Assembly: GCF_010725885.1 (NCBI RefSeq) | Contig: NZ_AP022600.1 | Coordinates: 5,766,001 to 5,830,000 of the forward strand | Origin: Mycolicibacterium tokaiense | GTDB taxonomy: Bacteria; Actinomycetota; Actinomycetes; Mycobacteriales; Mycobacteriaceae | Direction: 5' to 3' | DNA length: 64,000 bases | Program-made: the position numbers and the translations under genes | Notes under the pieces: generated by a model | The model's input: only the letters and a program-made list of their open reading frames with translations | Database searches by the model: none | Told to the model about the DNA's origin: nothing | Part shown: positions 62,835 to 64,000 of the stretch, in pieces | How the letters are laid out: the number at the start of each line of letters is the position of its first letter | Numbering within the stretch: the first letter of the stretch is position 1

Positions 62835-63787
62835 CGTCTCCGTTGCTGCGCTTCCTGGCCCGGCGGCTGCTCTACACCGTGATCGTGTTGTTCGGTGTGC
62901 TGGTGGTCGTGTTCGCCCTGGTTCACCTGGTCCCCGGCGACCCGGTGCGAATCGCCCTGGGCACCAGATACTCTCCTGAAGCCTACGAGGCGCTGCGATC
63001 GGCCAGCGGATTGGATCGCCCGCTGATCGAGCAGTTCTTTTCGTATATCGGCTCGGCACTCACCGGCGATCTCGGCGTGAGCTTTCGCAACGGTGATCCC
63101 GTCACCCTCACGCTGCTGGACCGGCTTCCGGCCACCGTGTCCCTGGCCGTGGTCGGGATCATCTTCGCGCTGGCCTTCGCGGTGCCCGCGGGCATCTACT
63201 CGGCCCTGCACGAGGGCAAGCTCAGCGACGCCATCGTCCGGGTGACCAGCCAGTTCGGCGTCTCGGTCCCCGACTTCTGGATGGGCATCCTGCTGATCGC
63301 CCTGTTCTCCACCACACTGGGCTGGTTGCCCACCTCGGGGTACCGACCGCTACTGGGCGACCCGGCGGGATGGCTGCAGCACATCATCTTGCCCGCGCTC
63401 ACCGTCGGGGTCGTCGCCGGTGCCATCATGGCTCGCTACATCCGCTCCGCAGTGCTGGAGGTGGCGTCGTCCGGGTACGTCCGCACCGCGCGGTCCAAAG
63501 GCCTTGCGCCGTCGGTCATCACCCAGCGGCACATCGTCCGCAACGCCCTGGTACCGGTGCTGACCATCACCGGCATCCAGTTGGCCACCATCCTCGGCGG
63601 CGTCATCGTCGTGGAGGTGGTGTTCGCCTGGCCGGGCCTGGGACGCCTGGTGTTCAACGCCGTCGCCGCGCGCGACTACCCGGTGATCCAGGGCGCGGTG
63701 CTGTTGATCGCGGCGCTGTTCCTGCTGATCAACCTGGTGGTCGACGCGTTGTACGCCGTTGTCGATCCGAGGATCCGGCTGTCATGA
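62831..63787 (+). CDS. Dipeptide/oligopeptide ABC transporter permease (DppB/OppB type)
   Basis: 318 residues from GTG 62831. The first helix F-L-A-R-R-L-L-Y-T-V-I-V and a long outer loop lead to six helices. The EAA-type loop lies near R-T-A-R-S-K-G-L-A-P. The C-terminus ends V-D-P-R-I-R-L-S, the usual ending of DppB proteins. It forms one half of the importer channel. Its stop overlaps the second permease start. Confidence 0.93.
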   Translation: MTSPLLRFLARRLLYTVIVLFGVLVVVFALVHLVPGDPVRIALGTRYSPEAYEALRSASGLDRPLIEQFFSYIGSALTGDLGVSFRNGDPVTLTLLDRLPATVSLAVVGIIFALAFAVPAGIYSALHEGKLSDAIVRVTSQFGVSVPDFWMGILLIALFSTTLGWLPTSGYRPLLGDPAGWLQHIILPALTVGVVAGAIMARYIRSAVLEVASSGYVRTARSKGLAPSVITQRHIVRNALVPVLTITGIQLATILGGVIVVEVVFAWPGLGRLVFNAVAARDYPVIQGAVLLIAALFLLINLVVDALYAVVDPRIRLS

Positions 63788-64000
63788 CCCCGAGCAACAC
63801 GGCCGAGGCCCGACTGTCGTCGTGGCGCATTCTGCTGTCCAATCCGGTGACGGTGGTCAGCGGCGCGCTGCTTCTGCTGGTGGCGCTCATCGCGGTCACC
63901 GCGAACTGGATCACTCCCTACGGCATCAACGACATCGACGTCCCCAATGCGCTCCAGAGCCCCAGTGCGGCGCACTGGTTCGGCACCGACGAGTTGGGCC
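63784..64000 (+). CDS. ABC transporter permease, DppC/OppC type (3' end outside window)
   Basis: 72 residues are visible from the ATG at 63784, which overlaps the DppB-type stop. It has a basic N-terminus, one helix (V-V-S-G-A-L-L-L-L-V-A-L-I-A-V) and the H-W-F-G-T-D-E-L-G motif that precedes the second helix of DppC proteins. The rest, and probably the ATPase genes, lie beyond the right edge. Confidence 0.88.
   Translation, partial: MTPSNTAEARLSSWRILLSNPVTVVSGALLLLVALIAVTANWITPYGINDIDVPNALQSPSAAHWFGTDELG

Overview
The window is high-GC actinobacterial DNA from a mycobacterium, most likely a rapid-growing Mycolicibacterium. The evidence is an intact FAS-II mycolic acid cluster (mabR, fabD, acpM, kasA, kasB, accD6), a mycothiol-dependent formaldehyde dehydrogenase (mscR), and gene order that, from memory, follows the M. 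tuberculosis Rv2228c-Rv2264c region in blocks. AcpM lacks the long C-terminal extension of the M. tuberculosis protein, which favours a rapid grower. Species cannot be fixed from the sequence alone.

Layout. 0-6.3 kb is accessory: the end of an MFS transporter, a DUF222/HNH (13E12-type) nuclease-like gene with a half-conserved SOS box, an IS110-family insertion sequence with a frameshifted transposase, and a CxxC flavoprotein/methyltransferase operon divergent from an XRE-cupin regulator. 6.3-12.1 kb is conserved core: RNase H/phosphatase, zinc-ribbon protein, Nif3-like protein, ptkA-ptpA, SURF1, cobD. 12.1-18.5 kb holds an amidohydrolase, a SOUL protein, methyltransferase, small secreted protein, RibD-like reductase and TAP-like hydrolase.

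18.6-31 kb is a metal (copper-type) handling region. It holds a PepSY/PCu(A)C/DyP-peroxidase operon, a membrane protein, an NlpC/P60 hydrolase, a Met/His-rich DUF305 lipoprotein, a two-component system, a BlaI/M56 pair, a CopZ-like chaperone behind a near-perfect CsoR/RicR-type operator, a 29-residue membrane peptide, a 15-residue leader peptide coupled to a DUF4396 membrane protein, and a membrane protein with a His-rich tail. No copper P-type ATPase is in the window. The region ends at a tRNA-Val(UAC), whose 3' end faces it, so it may be an island.

32.2-43.5 kb is core again: ahpE, a DUF3052 protein, a lipoprotein, aceE, mabR and the fabD-accD6 operon, with a MabR-type operator in front of fabD and a strong hairpin after accD6. 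43.6-58.1 kb carries a second RibD-like reductase, glpD with its TetR regulator, an FAD oxidase and lipid kinase operon, DUF3145, a serine hydrolase, methyltransferases, mscR with its metallo-hydrolase, SGNH and GH5-like secreted hydrolases, a SHOCT membrane protein and an unusual SABATH-type methyltransferase. 58.1-64 kb has an Hsp70-like ATPase with a 36-bp tandem-repeat tail, a dehydrogenase, and the start of an oligopeptide-type ABC importer that runs off the right edge.

Likely co-operation: the FAS-II genes elongate meromycolate chains under MabR; AceE supplies acetyl-CoA upstream; MscR and the metallo-hydrolase work on formaldehyde; and the 18.6-31 kb set senses, binds and moves a metal across the cell envelope. 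That last statement is inference from family content and operators.
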